DNA from: Kingdonia uniflora
Taxonomy: Eukaryota; Streptophyta; Magnoliopsida; Ranunculales; Circaeasteraceae
NCBI GenBank assembly: GCA_014058105.1
Contig: JACGCM010002114.1
Location: forward strand, 1,364,001-1,428,000
Reading direction: 5' to 3'
Length of the DNA: 64,000 nucleotides
The notes beneath the pieces are model-generated. The model ran no database searches. It was given only the letters and a program-made list of their open reading frames with translations, and had not been told where the DNA came from. Both the position numbers and the translations under genes were made by a program. Shown piece by piece: positions 11,585 to 24,164 of the stretch. How positions within the stretch are numbered: position 1 is the first letter of the stretch; each line of letters begins with the position of its first letter.

Positions 11585-12720
11585 CTCCACCAACAGCAAA
11601 AGATAACTCCAGGTTAAGTTGAGACCAAATATGAAAGAGCCTCGGTTAATTTCTACACTCTCTGTTTTAAGATGGGGCATCGCGTCGCGACTTGTTCTGG
11701 GATACATGAAGAGGATAGCCTGGGAGAAGCGGGGCGTAGTCAGAATATAGGAACCACGGCGATACAGAACCCGAGTGGGGAGAGAGAGGCTCCAGTACAT
11801 GTTACTTTAAGAGCTCGACCTTTATTTCTTGAGGAGGGCAGGGAGGATGGGGATCAGGGACGGCTGTCTCTCTCCCTTTCTCTTCCTGATGTGAATCTAC
11901 ACAAACGTAAGGATAAAGGGAAATGCTGGTTGGATTGGGGCGCTGGTACCCCGGGTATCAAGGGCGCCTATGGGTTTAACCGATCAGGACGGAGGTTATG
12001 AGAGTAATACTGCCTGGGGGGTACTCGAGGGGGGGGGGAATGTTTTTAGGGCTTCTAGGGCAACACTGATGTGGCTTTGGGATTCCCAGGTTGTAGACAA
12101 CCTTCACGTTGGGTGGGGGAGGAGGGTCAGGATACTTTAGAGGGTCTGGTCGAGAGGGGGGGGATGGCTCACTTGGTTGTCGAGGAGGAGCTGCTGACTT
12201 TTTAGGCAGTCATTGATTCGACCAGGCATCAGAGGATGAACAACTATGAGGTTTTCCCAATTCAGGGGGCGGGGGTGGGGGTGACCCGGTACATGGGGAT
12301 GGGCAGGATTCTGACTCTAGGGGGATCAATTATTACATATCCTTAGTAGCTCTGGAGAATTTTAGATTGTACCATCATTTTCTCAGACATTGTGGCACAC
12401 GAATAGCCCAGTCGGCACTATGAGTTCCTCTACTAAGTATCCTGGATCCCAAGAGCCGAGTTAGCCATGGCAGTTTTTCCTTCTATCTCCGTTCTATCCT
12501 CAGTCTTCGTCACGAGTGGTTCGCAGACAGATGCGGGCTGAAATGCGAGTTGTAGAAGTGACCATACCATCTCAGTCACACCAGGCCAGTTTTTGTAGAC
12601 TTTCTCACTTTTAGGTGCGCACTCCCTCTTCTTTCTTTATTTTGCAAATTTGATGCACATATCGTTTGTTTGAACATTATGCTAGGGTTTGGGTGGCTCC
12701 GCAGAGACCACCCAGGCCAT
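11585..12720 (+). pseudogene. LINE-C: ORF1 3' remnant
   Basis: The frame starts mid-domain with 'KYERASVNFYTLCFKMGHR', the zinc-knuckle region also seen in LINE-B, so ORF1 lacks its DUF4283 part. The rest is low-complexity, G-rich and full of stops, as is usual for the poorly conserved C-terminal half of LINE ORF1. It leads directly into the ORF2 start. Confidence 0.65.
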
Positions 12721-15700
12721 TATGAAACCTATTGCTTGGAATTGTCGGGGTTTGGGTCAACCGGCAGCAATTCGTCATCTTCGTGAGCTTATCCGATCTT
12801 CACAAGAAGATATTATCTTTTTGGCCGAAACCAAACGATCTTCCGCATAAATGTAGGTTTTGGTACGTAATCTTAACTACCCTCATTGGGTGGATGTTCT
12901 AATTTCTTGTGTTCATGGCCGCGCCGGCAATATTTGTATCCTGTGGAAGGTTAAAATTAATATTGATGTGGTCTTTTGTAATAAATATATTATTAATGTT
13001 CTGGTGCATTCGGATCCAGCCGAAAATCCTTGGATGATCTTATTTTTCTACAGTAGTCCTTATCAGAGGGACCAGAACGTGAGATGAAGACTTGTGGAAA
13101 CCACAACCAATGGGTATACTAGCCCCTGGATGATAATGGGGGATTTTAATACTGTGTTTGATCGGGCTGATAAAATGGGGGGGGGGGGGGGGAAACCTTA
13201 TTAAGCAGCTAAAAGTGCCTATACCAAGGCGATTATCCGACAACCGGGTCTCATCGACCTTAGTTTTTCGGGCAACCTTTCACATGGAATAACAAATGCC
13301 GGGGATGGGCTAATGTTAAGGAAAGACTTGATCGTAGTCTAGCTAATACGGAATTGATGGTCACCTTTCCTATGGCTATGTTGTTTCATCTACCCGCCCT
13401 GGGTTCGCACCACACTCCTCCATGCCTTGATACAACTTTACTTTTTTTGACTCTTGGCAAATGCTTTCGTTTCCAAACCATGCGGACTCGAGAAACCCAG
13501 TTCTCTCTTATGATTCAGAACCTCTGGCAAGCCTCAGAACGAGATTCCCCAGCCCAACTGGTTAAAGACAAATTATTAAATACTAAAGCGGGGCTCAGGT
13601 CCTGGAATAGGAAATTTTTTGGACATGTTCCCAGTCGAATTATTACGATCAAAGACGAGATTAATATAATTCAGGCCCTCCCTTTTTGTGAGGCGACTTC
13701 TCTATGGGAGTTGGAGCTCTTGAGGACTCTAGACGAGTTACAAGCCAAGGAAGAGATGTTGTGGCGTCAAAAATCTTGTGTTAACTGGCTGAAGGAAGGG
13801 GATCGGAATACTAAATTCTTCTATATCCAAACCCTCTCTCAACAGAAAAAGAATTCTATCGATTGGCTCAAACAGGAGACTGGTGAGTGGACATCGGAGC
13901 CGAGAAAAATTGGGTATATTTTCCTGAGGGACATGGTCGGTAATTTCAAAACTTTTGACCAGACTGGCATCCCGGAGTTCCTTACGCATTTTGGCCCGTG
14001 TATTACGGCAGAGGATAATTAGGCACTATTGGTGGAGGTAACCCAGAAGGAGATACTTGCGGCTCTCAACAGTATTGGGCCTCATAAAGCTCCAAGTCCA
14101 AACGGTTTCCCCGCAATTTTCCTTCATAAATCTTAGGACGTGGTGGGCCCTGATATTTGCAATCTGGTTACTAGTTTCTTCGCCTCGGGGTTTATGCCCA
14201 AATATATCAATGTTACGCATGTGGTAATAATCCCGAAGAACTCCTCTAAGGCATGACCTAGTGATTTCTGCCCGATTAGCTTGTGCAATGTGACTTATAA
14301 GATTATCTTCAAGATTCTTTCTACGCGTCTTAAACCTCTCTTGGCAAAAATCTTTTCCCCGTTCCAGGGGGCTTTCATCAGTGGACGTTAAATATCTAAT
14401 AATGTGCTAATGGCGCATGAACTCATTCATACGATGAAGAGGAAGAAAGGTCGTTCTGGCCTGATGGGAGTCAAACTTGATATGTCTAAAGCCTATGACC
14501 GGATAGAATGGAGGACGCTAATCCAAACCATGACGACACTAGGCTTTAATCCAAAATGGTGTCAATGGATTAACCAATGTATTTCGATGGTGCGCTACTC
14601 CATCCTCCTCAATGGTTCATCTCATGGATTTCTTACCCCCACCCGGGGCCTCCGACAAGGGGACCCTCTCTCCTCATTTCTCTTTATTATCCTGATGGAA
14701 GGATTATCTAGAGCGTTGGGGGTGAAGGAGGTGGCGAATAAGATCCATGGTATTAAAGCATCTCGGAGAGGACCCCCCGTCTCCCATTTATTATTTGCGG
14801 ACGACTGTCTCTTTTTGGTCGCGCCGACCTTGATGAAGCTCATGAGATGAAATCTATTCTGAATAGCTTCTATGTCGCAACTGGTCAACAACTCAATTTA
14901 GCCAAATCGGGCGTCTTCTTCAGTAAAAATCTCTCTCATCGTCTGGGTCGTCTCATTGCGCGGCTCCTCAAAGTCAAAGTCATGCAGCCTGATGAATGGT
15001 ACCTAGGTACTAATTTATTTTTTAACCACTCTAAAGCACAGACATTCCAACGTATTGCGGAAAGGATCTCTAATCATTTGCAGTCCTAGTGGGGAAAAAT
15101 CCTTTCCCAGGCCGGTCGTACTATCCTGATTAATTCGGTCACTTCAGCGATTCCAACGTATTAGATGTTCTGCTTCGCCCTACCACAATCTACTTGTAAT
15201 ACCATCAATGGTCTCCAGCGTGACCTTTGGTGGGGTAAATGGGAGGGCAAGAGTAAACCACTGTACCTGAAAAAATGAAAAGAGGTTTGTAGGCCTAACA
15301 AGGAAGGGGGTCTGGGTATTCGCGAAGCGAAGGCCATGAACAAAGCCTATTTGTCTAAAATTGTCTGATGCCTTCATCAGAATCCCCATGAGTTGTGGGC
15401 TCAGGTCTTGAAAGCTAAATATTTCCCTGAGTGCGGCATCCTCAAGGCCACGAAGAAAACTGATACCTCTTGGACGTGGCGGAGTGTACAGTCGACTACT
15501 AGTATGATCCAGGTCAACTCGTGTTGGCAGGTTCATTTCGGGAACCTTATCAATTTTTGGCAAGACAATTGGCTTCCCTCGGCCGTGGGGAAGAAGCCGT
15601 ACCCTCGGGAGGGTAGTCCGGATGTTGTACGGCCCCAATTGGTGAGTCACTTTATTGACCCCCTACATCATTCTTGGCGACTTGGGGAACTCTACCAGTG

Positions 15701-16828
15701 GTGTGATGATGACATGGTCGACTTTATCTCCCATATCTTCCTTCCCCGATTGGGTGGTAATGATACTCTCAAGTGAGGTCCTTCTAAAGATGAAAAATTC
15801 TCTATTAAATAAGCTTATCGGGTACTTATGTCGGGCTCCCTCATGAAGATTTTGGAGAGGCCCCCACAGCTTATGCTCAAACTCTGGCATAATAAAGCCA
15901 CTCCCAGGGCGCAGATGTTTGCATGGAAATACTTCCGAGATATGGTCTCGTGTCGAGCCAAGTTGGCGGGCCGTCTGGCCCTTTCTGATTCCTCCTATCC
16001 GTTTTGTAAGGCCCCATCGGAAACCTTGCACCATCTTCTCCTTGGCTGCCCCTTTTCGAGGGCGGTTTGGTATGGCGCGGCCTTCGGGGGTTTGCTTCAC
16101 TGCTTCTCCCAGCTCTCTATTCAGGATTGGATCTCTCTGTAGATCTCACCCCCCATGGACTGGCTTGTTAATGAAGATCTCTGGGACCTTGTAACCTTCT
16201 CCATTTCTTGGATGGTTTGGAAGGCACGTTATGACCTCATTTTTAAGAATACAATCCAACATCCTCTATACATTTCAGCTGCCATCAATAAAATGATTTT
16301 TAATGCACCTACAAGTCGGCTTGAGCGGTCGTCTATCCAGCTCCTCTGGCGTTTCCCGCTTGTTGGATGGGAGAAAATTAATGTTGATGCCTCTTTTAAT
16401 AAAGATAAAGTCTTCAATGGTCTTGGTTTAGTAATTCGAGATAACCTTAATGCTTTTGGTGCAGCCCGAGGTTCTACCTGCAGATTTGCGTCTGCTGAAG
16501 AGGGCGAAGCATTAGTAGTGATGGAAGGCATTCTCTGGGCCAGGATGTGAGGTATACCGCGTGTGAATATTGAAACTGATGCCGAAGCGATTAGGTTATT
16601 TTGTGGAAATGGTGCAGTTGATGTGTCCTGGACTACCAAGGCCATACTCCAGGATTGTATGGATATTTGTATTACTTATACGTCACGTAACACGAACTCA
16701 GTTGCCCATGCGATTGCCACTAGGCCCATGGATGACAATTTTTGTATGACCTGGTGTGGTTCTCCTCCTGGCTGGCTCCTGGTTGCCCTTGCGGAAGATA
16801 AAACCACTTTTGTAATGCCCTTTGATTA
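12721..16828 (+). pseudogene. LINE-C: ORF2 (endonuclease, RT, RNase H), decayed
   Basis: ORF2 starts MKPIAWNCRGLGQPAAI, a classic endonuclease start; MGDFN near 13130-13150 is its catalytic block. The linker and RT follow: 'MSKAYDRIEW', 'TRGLRQGDPLSSFLFI' and an intact LLFADD catalytic core near 14788-14805. A zinc-binding tail appears near 15890-16130, and an RNase H-like (RVT_3) domain at 16370-16830 ('WEKINVDASFN', then 'NSVAHAIA'). Stops and shifts occur throughout, for example after 'AETKRSSA' and near 14022, 15088 and 15364. The tail ends in an A-rich stretch near 16850-16867, typical of LINE 3' ends. A run of about 16 G near 13180 is odd. The element is not functional. Confidence 0.88.
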
Positions 16829-16867
16829 AGTTATATATATGGCTTACCAAAAAATAAATAAATAAAA

Positions 16868-17284
16868 ATTGAAGAGCATAGATGCGTAGTCATTATTGGC
16901 CAACATGCGAAGAAGTCACTTCCAAGAACGTAACGATTGTACCAACATTAAGGATTAAACTTTTAATTCATCTTCAAAGTGACATTTTCAACCCTACTTG
17001 AACCCAGAATTTCTACTTTTGACATCTAGTGGTATGGTGCATATGAAATGAAGAAACGATATCAAAACATATTATTGGCCCATATCTACAATTTACCACT
17101 AAATAAAAACGTGTAAGGGATTTTTTAAAATTGATATAGAAAGAGAAGGTACAATGGTACCTCTTATACATATAAATTGCCATGTTGACAACTTATATTG
17201 CTTTTTTGCCTGATTATCATATAACCTGCAAAATAAAAACCATGGATTCAACTAAAGGATTTTAGTGTTGGTAACAAATCTTCG
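16868..17284. other. Spacer between LINE-C and LINE-D
   Basis: About 415 bp of AT-rich DNA with no frame or repeat I can recognise. Confidence 0.5.
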
Positions 17285-20200
17285 GTCACATCCCTAGCAA
17301 ACTGATTGCATTAAAAGCGGCGATATTCAACGTCCAAGCCCTTCCTCTTTGTGCGGTAACCGTTCAACGGGAACATGAATTGGTAGGGAAGCTGGATGAG
17401 ATTCAGGTGAGAGAAGAAATGTTCTGGCGTCAAAAATCCTGAGTGAACTGGTTAATGGAGGGGGACCGGAACACAAAGTTCTTTTATATACAAATGATTT
17501 CTCAACGCAAAAAGAATTCCATTGACTGGCTTAGGGATAAGACTGGCAATTAGACAAGGGAAACGACGAAAATCAAACAGATCTTTCTTCGCGATATGGC
17601 TCGCAATTATCAGACTTCTGATCCGGTTGGTATTCCGAATTTCCTTCAAAATTTTACCCCATGTCTTATGGTTACAGATAATCAGGCCCAAGATGGTGGT
17701 TACTGAGGAAATTAAGGCCGCTCTCGATAGTATCGGTCCTCATAAAGCTTCGGGTCCTGACAGCTTCCCAGCGCTTTTCTTTCAGAAATCGTGGGATGTT
17801 GTAGGGCCTGATATTTGTCGTCGCCTGGTCACTACTTTTTTCGAGTCCGGTTTCATGCCCACGAATATTAACGCTACGCATGTGGTGATGATTCCTAAGA
17901 ATGGTGCCAAGGCTCATCCTCGGGATTTCTGCCCAATTAATCTATGCAATGTTATTTATAAGATCATTTCCAAGGTCTTATCTATAAGGCTTAAACCCCT
18001 GCTGGATAGGATTATCTCGCCCTTTCAAGGTACTTTCGTAAGTGGTCGTCAAATTTTGGATAATGTGTTGGTCGCTCATGAACTGATTCATACGATGAAA
18101 AGGAAACAAGGTCGTTTCGGTCTTATGGGTGTGAAGTTAGACATGTCCAAGGCCTACGATCGGATTGAATGGGGTACATTGATTCGTACATTGGAATCCC
18201 TTGGTTTTAGTCCTAAATGGTGTAATTGGATCGAACAGTGTGTTTCCATGGTGCGTTATTTTGTCCTTATTAATAGTTCTGCCCATGGTCTACTTACTTC
18301 AACGAGAGGTCTTCAGCAGGGAGACCCCCTTTTCCCGTTCCTCTTTATCATTTTGATGGCAGGTCTCTCGCGTGCCCTGGGGGCGAAGGAGGCGGCGAAT
18401 TAAATTCACGAGATTAAAGCGTCCAGGCGAGCTCCCCCGATCTCCCACCTTCTCTTTACGGATGACTGCCTCCTTTTCTGTCGAGCGGACGTGGTTGAAG
18501 TGCATACACTAAAGGCTATTCTTGATGAATTTTGTGAGGCCACTAGTCAGCAACTCAATCTGGCTAAATCTAGCGTGTTTTTTAATAAGAATTTATCGCA
18601 TCGGCATTGTCGCCTTATTGCCCGTCTCCTCAAGGTTAAAATTATGCCACCCGATGAGCGCTATCTGGGGACCAACCTATTCTTTAATCGCTCTAAGGCT
18701 GTGACATTTAAAAGTATTGAAGAGTGGATTTTTAATCGTCTGCAGTCTTGGCGGGGGGAATTACTCTTCCAGGCTGGGCGCACAGTCCTTATAAAATCTG
18801 TTACCTCTTCTATCCCGTCGTATCAGATGTTATGTTACGCCCTACCACACTCTACGTGTAAAAGAATTAATGGCCTTCAGTGGGACTTCTGGTGGGGTAA
18901 AAGGAAGGATGCTCGGAAACCCTTGTACCTGAAAAAATGGAAGGAAGTTTGCCGCCCTAAACGGGATGGGGGCCTGGGTATTCATGAAGCGGGTGCTACT
19001 AATAAATCCCATATGTTCAAATTGGTCTGACTCCTGGATCAGGAGCCGGATACTTTATGGGGTAAAGTCTTGAAAGAAAAGTACTTCCCGGAATGAACTA
19101 TCTTGCAGGCTCCGAAGAAAGCAGATTCTTCCTGCAGTCTTGGCGCAGTGTCCAGTCTGTGATCCCGACGATCAATAATCACTCATCCGGACGGGTACTC
19201 AGGTAAGGTTCTGGACGGATAATTGGGTGCCCTTGAATGTGGGATGGAAACCGATCCCTCGGGCTGATACTCCACTGGAGGGACGGCCCCAATGGGTGAG
19301 CCATTTTATTGATCCGGTACGGCGAATCTGGTGCAGGGAGGAATTATATGGGTGGTGCGATGATGCCTCGGCGGCCCTCATTTCTCATATTTTTATCCCC
19401 CGGGAGGGAGATTTGGATGAACTAAAGTGGTGTTATTCTAAAGATGGTAAATTTTCGATCAAATCGGCCTATCGCGTGTTGATGTCGAATGCCCAGATGG
19501 TGCCGGTGGCGGGGACCCCCTATCTTATGAAATTTTGGAAAAATCAGGCGTCTCCTCGGGCTCAACTTTTTGCCTGGAAATGTTTAAGGGATATGGTTCC
19601 CTGCCGGGCTAAGATTGCGGCTCGTTTGCCTTTAACGGATGTTTCTTGTCCCTTGTGTTCGGCCCCCTCGGAGACTTTATGCCATTTCCTTCTAGATTGC
19701 TCCTTTACGCGTATAGTCTGGTTCAGTACAACGTTTGGTGGTCGGCTTCATATGATCTCCCACCTCTCCGTTCAGGAATGGATCTTAATGTGGATATTGC
19801 CATCTGTGGATTGGCCTATCCCCCGGGATATTTGGACTCTGGTAGCCTTCTCTATCTATTGAATGCTTTGGAAGGCCCGCTGTGCCTGGGTTTTTCAAAG
19901 TATAAAGCCGGATCCGCTTTGGCTTGCTTCGATTTTAAATAAATTCTCTTCTAATGACCCAGTTTTTCGTCTTGTACGTTTTCCTATCATGACTCCGTGA
20001 GGGCCCCCAAAGTCTGGATGGGAAAAAAATAATGTTGATGTCTCATTCTGCACAGATAAAAGTTACAACAGTATTGGTTTAGTTATCCGTGATACTCACA
20101 ATACTTTTGGTGCAGCCCGAGTCTCATCCTGCCGGTTCACATCTAGTGAAGAAGGTGAGGCACTAGCAGTCCTGGCTGGTGTTCACTGGGCAAGAGAGAG

Positions 20201-20475
20201 GGGGGTTTTGAAGGTGGTTATCGAGACCGATGTTGAGGCACTAGTTTCTTTTTGTCAGAATCGCTATGCAGCGGTGTCCTGGACTACAAAGGCTATTTTA
20301 CAGGACTGTTTGGCCCTTTTTGGTATGTTTGTAGATATCCGTATTTGTTATGCTCCGCGGAGCGCTAATTCGGTCGCCCATGTATTAGCCGCTCCGCCAT
20401 TGGGTGATAATCTTTTTTGGACTTGGTGTGATCTCAAAGAGGGCTTCAAAGATCTCAAGAAGTCTTCGTGAGTGG
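17285..20475 (+). pseudogene. LINE-D: ORF2, 5' truncated and decayed
   Basis: A relative of LINE-C that begins in the linker before the RT. The RT at 17700-18500 is well kept: 'ALDSIGPHKASGPDSFPALF', 'MSKAYDRIEW', 'TRGLQQGDPLFPFLFI'. Its catalytic block reads FTDD instead of FADD near 18455. The post-RT region runs to 19030 ('GGLGIHEAGATNKSH'). A zinc-binding tail at 19600-19720 and an RNase H-like region at 20030-20470 ('NSVAHVLA') follow. Stops near 17441, 17552, 18402 and 19028 and shifts near 19100-19230 inactivate it. No endonuclease is present, as expected for a copy truncated during reverse transcription. Confidence 0.87.
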
Positions 20476-21452
20476 AAACCACATCACATAAAGGTGTTGT
20501 AGTCGTTATATCTCCTTTAATTTTGAGTTTTTACTTGCTTTAGTGCCCTTTGCTTCAAATCAGTGATCTTTACACGGTATTTAGTTCTTATTGAGCTAAG
20601 ATCGCGGTGGGGTCTCGTCATTATCTTATAGTTAGAAGATAGATTGGTAAACTTTAAGGCTATTAAGATGTTAAAATTGCAAATCCTTTGCATTCCCATT
20701 GCTCGCCAAGTGCTTTCACGCATATTTCTATTTTTGATGACAATTGGGGTTTTCATGAGTAGCGAACCGACGGGGTTATACACGGTTTCTTTTGATTCCC
20801 TAGTATTTGTTGCAATTGTGTGATTATCGAGTCTCCTGCGAATTGGTGCGAGGATAATTCAGATTTGACGAGGATCAAATTATTGAAACTAAATGTCAAA
20901 TATGATATTGAAATATATCCACTAACTACCTTATTAAGAAGGCCATATCAACTTGTTGTTTATTTGACTATGAGCCCTTTTTAGCCGTAAAATCTTGTCA
21001 ACGAAAGTTAACTATTGATTCTCTATAATTTTTTAAAATCTAACTGCACCCCTATACACCGAGTTTCGTAATATTTATCGAAGTTTTAAAATGGTATTAA
21101 GATAGACATTGAGATTTTTGCATCTTTGGAGCCCATTTTACGCAAGAACTAGGGCTCCAACATCTTTGGTTATCACTCCTTCTAACTACTATAAGTGTTC
21201 TTAATGTTGTAGCATAGGCTATTTTTTTTGTTCCAAGGCACGAGTCAGGATGAAATTGGGTTGGTAAGTCATACCTTTCAATTTGCGCACTTATTCATAT
21301 CCTGGTGATCCTATCTTCTTTGGGTCAGACAAACTTGCAAATTCTTTGGAAGTTTAGATCAATTCTTTGAATATTTCATGTATAAAAGAGGCAGTCGTTC
21401 TTTGGAAGAGTTTTGTGAGCCTCACTTATCCTTCTCGACTTTGAGAGTGAAA
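20476..21452. other. Spacer upstream of the CKX fragment
   Basis: About 980 bp with no supported gene. It may hold promoter DNA of the former cytokinin oxidase gene; a TATA-like 'tgtataaaag' lies near 21379, about 75 bp before the ATG. Confidence 0.4.
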
Positions 21453-21868
21453 ATGGTTTCTAAACTCATGTTGACATTTTTCTTCTTTCATTTGATCTCC
21501 ACAGTTGTTTCAGCACTGAATCTTAATAGGCTTCATGGAAATATAAGCATTAATCCCTCCGATATCAAAAGAACATCTCTAGATTTCGGTAACATGAGAC
21601 ATGCTAAGTCGTTGGCTGTTTTGTACCTCAATTCAGCACATGACATTGTTGAGTTGGTAAAGATGTCTTATCAGTCTGAGAAGGCGTTCCCAATTTCCCC
21701 TAAAGGGAGTGGACACTCATTTTATGGCCAGTCTCAGGTGGCTGATGGGGTTGTGATAGATATGACTGGGACAAAGGTGAGAGCCTGCAGGAGAGGAAGG
21801 AACCCGTTCAGGGTCCGATGGGTAGTTACGTGGACGTATGGGGTGGAGATCTGTGGGTAAAAATGTTT
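21453..21868 (+). pseudogene. CKX-like: Cytokinin oxidase/dehydrogenase, N-terminal fragment
   Basis: Cytokinin dehydrogenases are FAD enzymes, often secreted, that cleave the side chain of cytokinins. From the ATG at 21453 the protein has a hydrophobic signal peptide ('LMLTFFFFHLISTVVSALNL'), then 'DIKRTSLDFGNMRHAKSLAV' and the FAD-binding block 'ISPKGSGHSFYGQSQVADGV'. In the intact family this block reads GHGHS, with His as the FAD attachment site; here it is GSGHS with the His kept. A shift near 21815 moves the next family motif ('MGSYVDVWGGDLWV') into another frame. Homology ends near 21868, so about three quarters of the roughly 520-residue protein is missing. The 5' leader of the transporter gene follows at once. 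Confidence 0.8.
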
Positions 21869-23740
21869 CCTAATTGTTGGAGATTGGTCTCTCTCTCTAC
21901 CATTGCTAGGGCTCTACCATTGTTAAGGCTTCAAAGAAAGAGAGAGCCGCTTTGATTTGATTTTTGAGAGATTATAAGGTAAGACAACTCAATCTCAATT
22001 TGATATATCAATTGTTATGTGAATCTGGTATTTTTCATTAATAGTTGTTTTACAATTACTGTTTTGATTTTATAGGATATTAAGGGAACAATGGCGTCGA
22101 CATTGGCGGGAGAGACATTGGAGATAACTGGAAGTAGTAGAAGTAGTTGGGCGGCGTCGAGTTTTCGAGAAGTATGGAACTCTCCGCAGGATGTATTCAA
22201 CCAGAGTAGTAGAAGGGGCAAGGATGATGAAGACGAAGAGTTAAAATGGGCAGCGATTGAGAGATTACCGACTTATGACCGAATGAGAACAGGAGTTTTA
22301 AAGTAAGTGTTGGATAATGGTAATGTATGGCATACGGAGATTGATTTTACGAAGCTTAGATCGCAAGATAAGAAGAAGATTATTGAAAATGTACTCAAGC
22401 TTGTTGAAGAAGATAATGAGCGGTTTCTTCTGCAGTTGAGGGAGAGAAATGAAAGGTAAATCATGGTTCGTTTGAATGTGAAATTATTGATTTTGTTTAA
22501 GTTGTCAGTTTTAGTAAAATGGAAATTTCATTTTCAAGTGTTGAATTTGATTGAATTTAGGGTTGGAATTGAGACTCCGAAGATTGAAGTCCGATTTGAG
22601 AATTTGTCGATAGAGGGAGATGCATATGTCTCTTCTACTAAATTCTGTGTTGAATCTATTAGAGGTAACTAACTAATTTTGTCTTCGACTTGCTGTTTAT
22701 CATTTGTTGTGTACTTTTTGTTTCTTACAATGTAACTGACAACTTAGGTAACGTTATGGAAATGTAATTGTTTCTTTTTTCTGTCCTTCGAATTTTACAA
22801 TACTTGCATGTGAAGATTTAAAATTATTCAGATGTATCTTGTTTAAGTTATTATATGGGATTTTTTAAGTTAAATTTGTTACTGTGTACAAAACAAGCAC
22901 TTTTTGGAATCCTTCGACTTTCTCCATCTAAGAAACGAATTAATAATATACTTCGGGATGTGAGTGGAATAGTCAAACCATCAAGGTGAGTTTAAGAATT
23001 GACCTAGTTGTTTTGCTGTCATCGTTTAAGTTGTACTATCACGGATTTGATGAATTTTCTTGGCACACTTATATTACTTAGATTTTGTATTGATGTTATT
23101 TACAGGATGACATTGTTACTTGGTCCTCCAAGCTCTGGAAAAACAACTTTCTTACAGGTGCTTTCAAGGAAGCTTGATAACTAGCTAAGGGTGAGTTATA
23201 ATCATCTGTGCATCTATACCACTTTTTTTCCTTTCTTACTTGGCATCTATATAAGTTGATGATTGGAACATGTAGCAGGTAACAGGGAAGATAACATACT
23301 GCGGCCACAATTTCTCAGAATTTCTCCCTCAGAGAACTTGTGTTTATGTTAGCCAACATGATCTTCACCATGATGAGATGACAATAAGAGAGACATTGGA
23401 CTCCTATGGAGGTTGCTTGGGGGTTGGAACCAGATTTGACATGCTTGCAGAATTGTCAAGACGAGAGAAGGAAGCGGGAATCAAAACAGATCCTGAGATT
23501 GATGCGTTTATGAAATCCACGGCAATGAAAGGCAAGAAATCAAGTTTGATTACAAACTACATTCTTAAGGTTTGTTTGTTTAGCTCCTTTCCAAATCCTT
23601 ACATCTGTGTTTGAGTATCATCATACTAATATTTGGCAAATCAGAATTCTAATAGATTCTTGGATTGGATATCTGGGTTGAAATTCATGTGGGTGATGTG
23701 ATGAGAAGGGGCATTTCTGGCGGACAAAAGAAGCGTGTGA

Positions 23741-24158
23741 TAATCCGCAATACGATTGAAAAGTTTTTAGTTAGTAGAGAAATGCGAAGAATACAAAAAT
23801 TGAGCAAAATAAAGCTTAATTACTTAAAAGAAATGAAGTAGATTACAATGAATCACTCCAAAACCTCAGGCTTATCTCAGAACTCTCTCTAGATCTAACA
23901 TAAAAAACCTACCCTAGAAAATAACCTAAGTTCCTTTTATATAGAGGGAACTCGAAATTACAAATCAAACGCATCTCGAGGCAAAAGTACGCCTTATAGA
24001 TAAAACCACCACTGTCGTTCGAACGAAACCAAACTCGTTTGAATGAAAATATGACTCTGGGCCAAATTCCAGAGGACATGTCAACTCGTTTGAATGATAC
24101 TCAACGTCGTTCAAACGACTTTGAAAAATCTTCAAATACTCTAGATCCTCCTGGATCA
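23741..24158 (-). repeat. 3' LTR of M1
   Basis: 418 bp, aligned to the 5' LTR throughout except for the palindrome region, where one block containing two palindromes is missing. Several palindromes have decayed (for example 'ctcgtttgaatgaa'). Confidence 0.88.
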
Positions 24159-24164
24159 TGGCTC

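Larger units (their letters stand above)
11585..16867 (+). mobile_element. LINE-C, L1-type retrotransposon, 5' truncated
   Basis: The unit holds the ORF1 remnant, ORF2 and an A-rich 3' end. It lacks the 5' half of ORF1. Target duplications could not be identified because the true 5' junction is unclear. Confidence 0.75.

Noticed and set aside
13180..13200. Run of about 16 G in LINE-C as a regulatory G-quadruplex
   Set aside because: It lies within decayed endonuclease coding sequence and is probably slippage or a sequencing artefact.
21378..21452. Upstream in-frame ATG at 21378 as the CKX start
   Set aside because: The 25 extra residues precede a clear signal peptide and match nothing in the family; a TATA-like box overlaps that ATG. 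The start at 21453 fits better.
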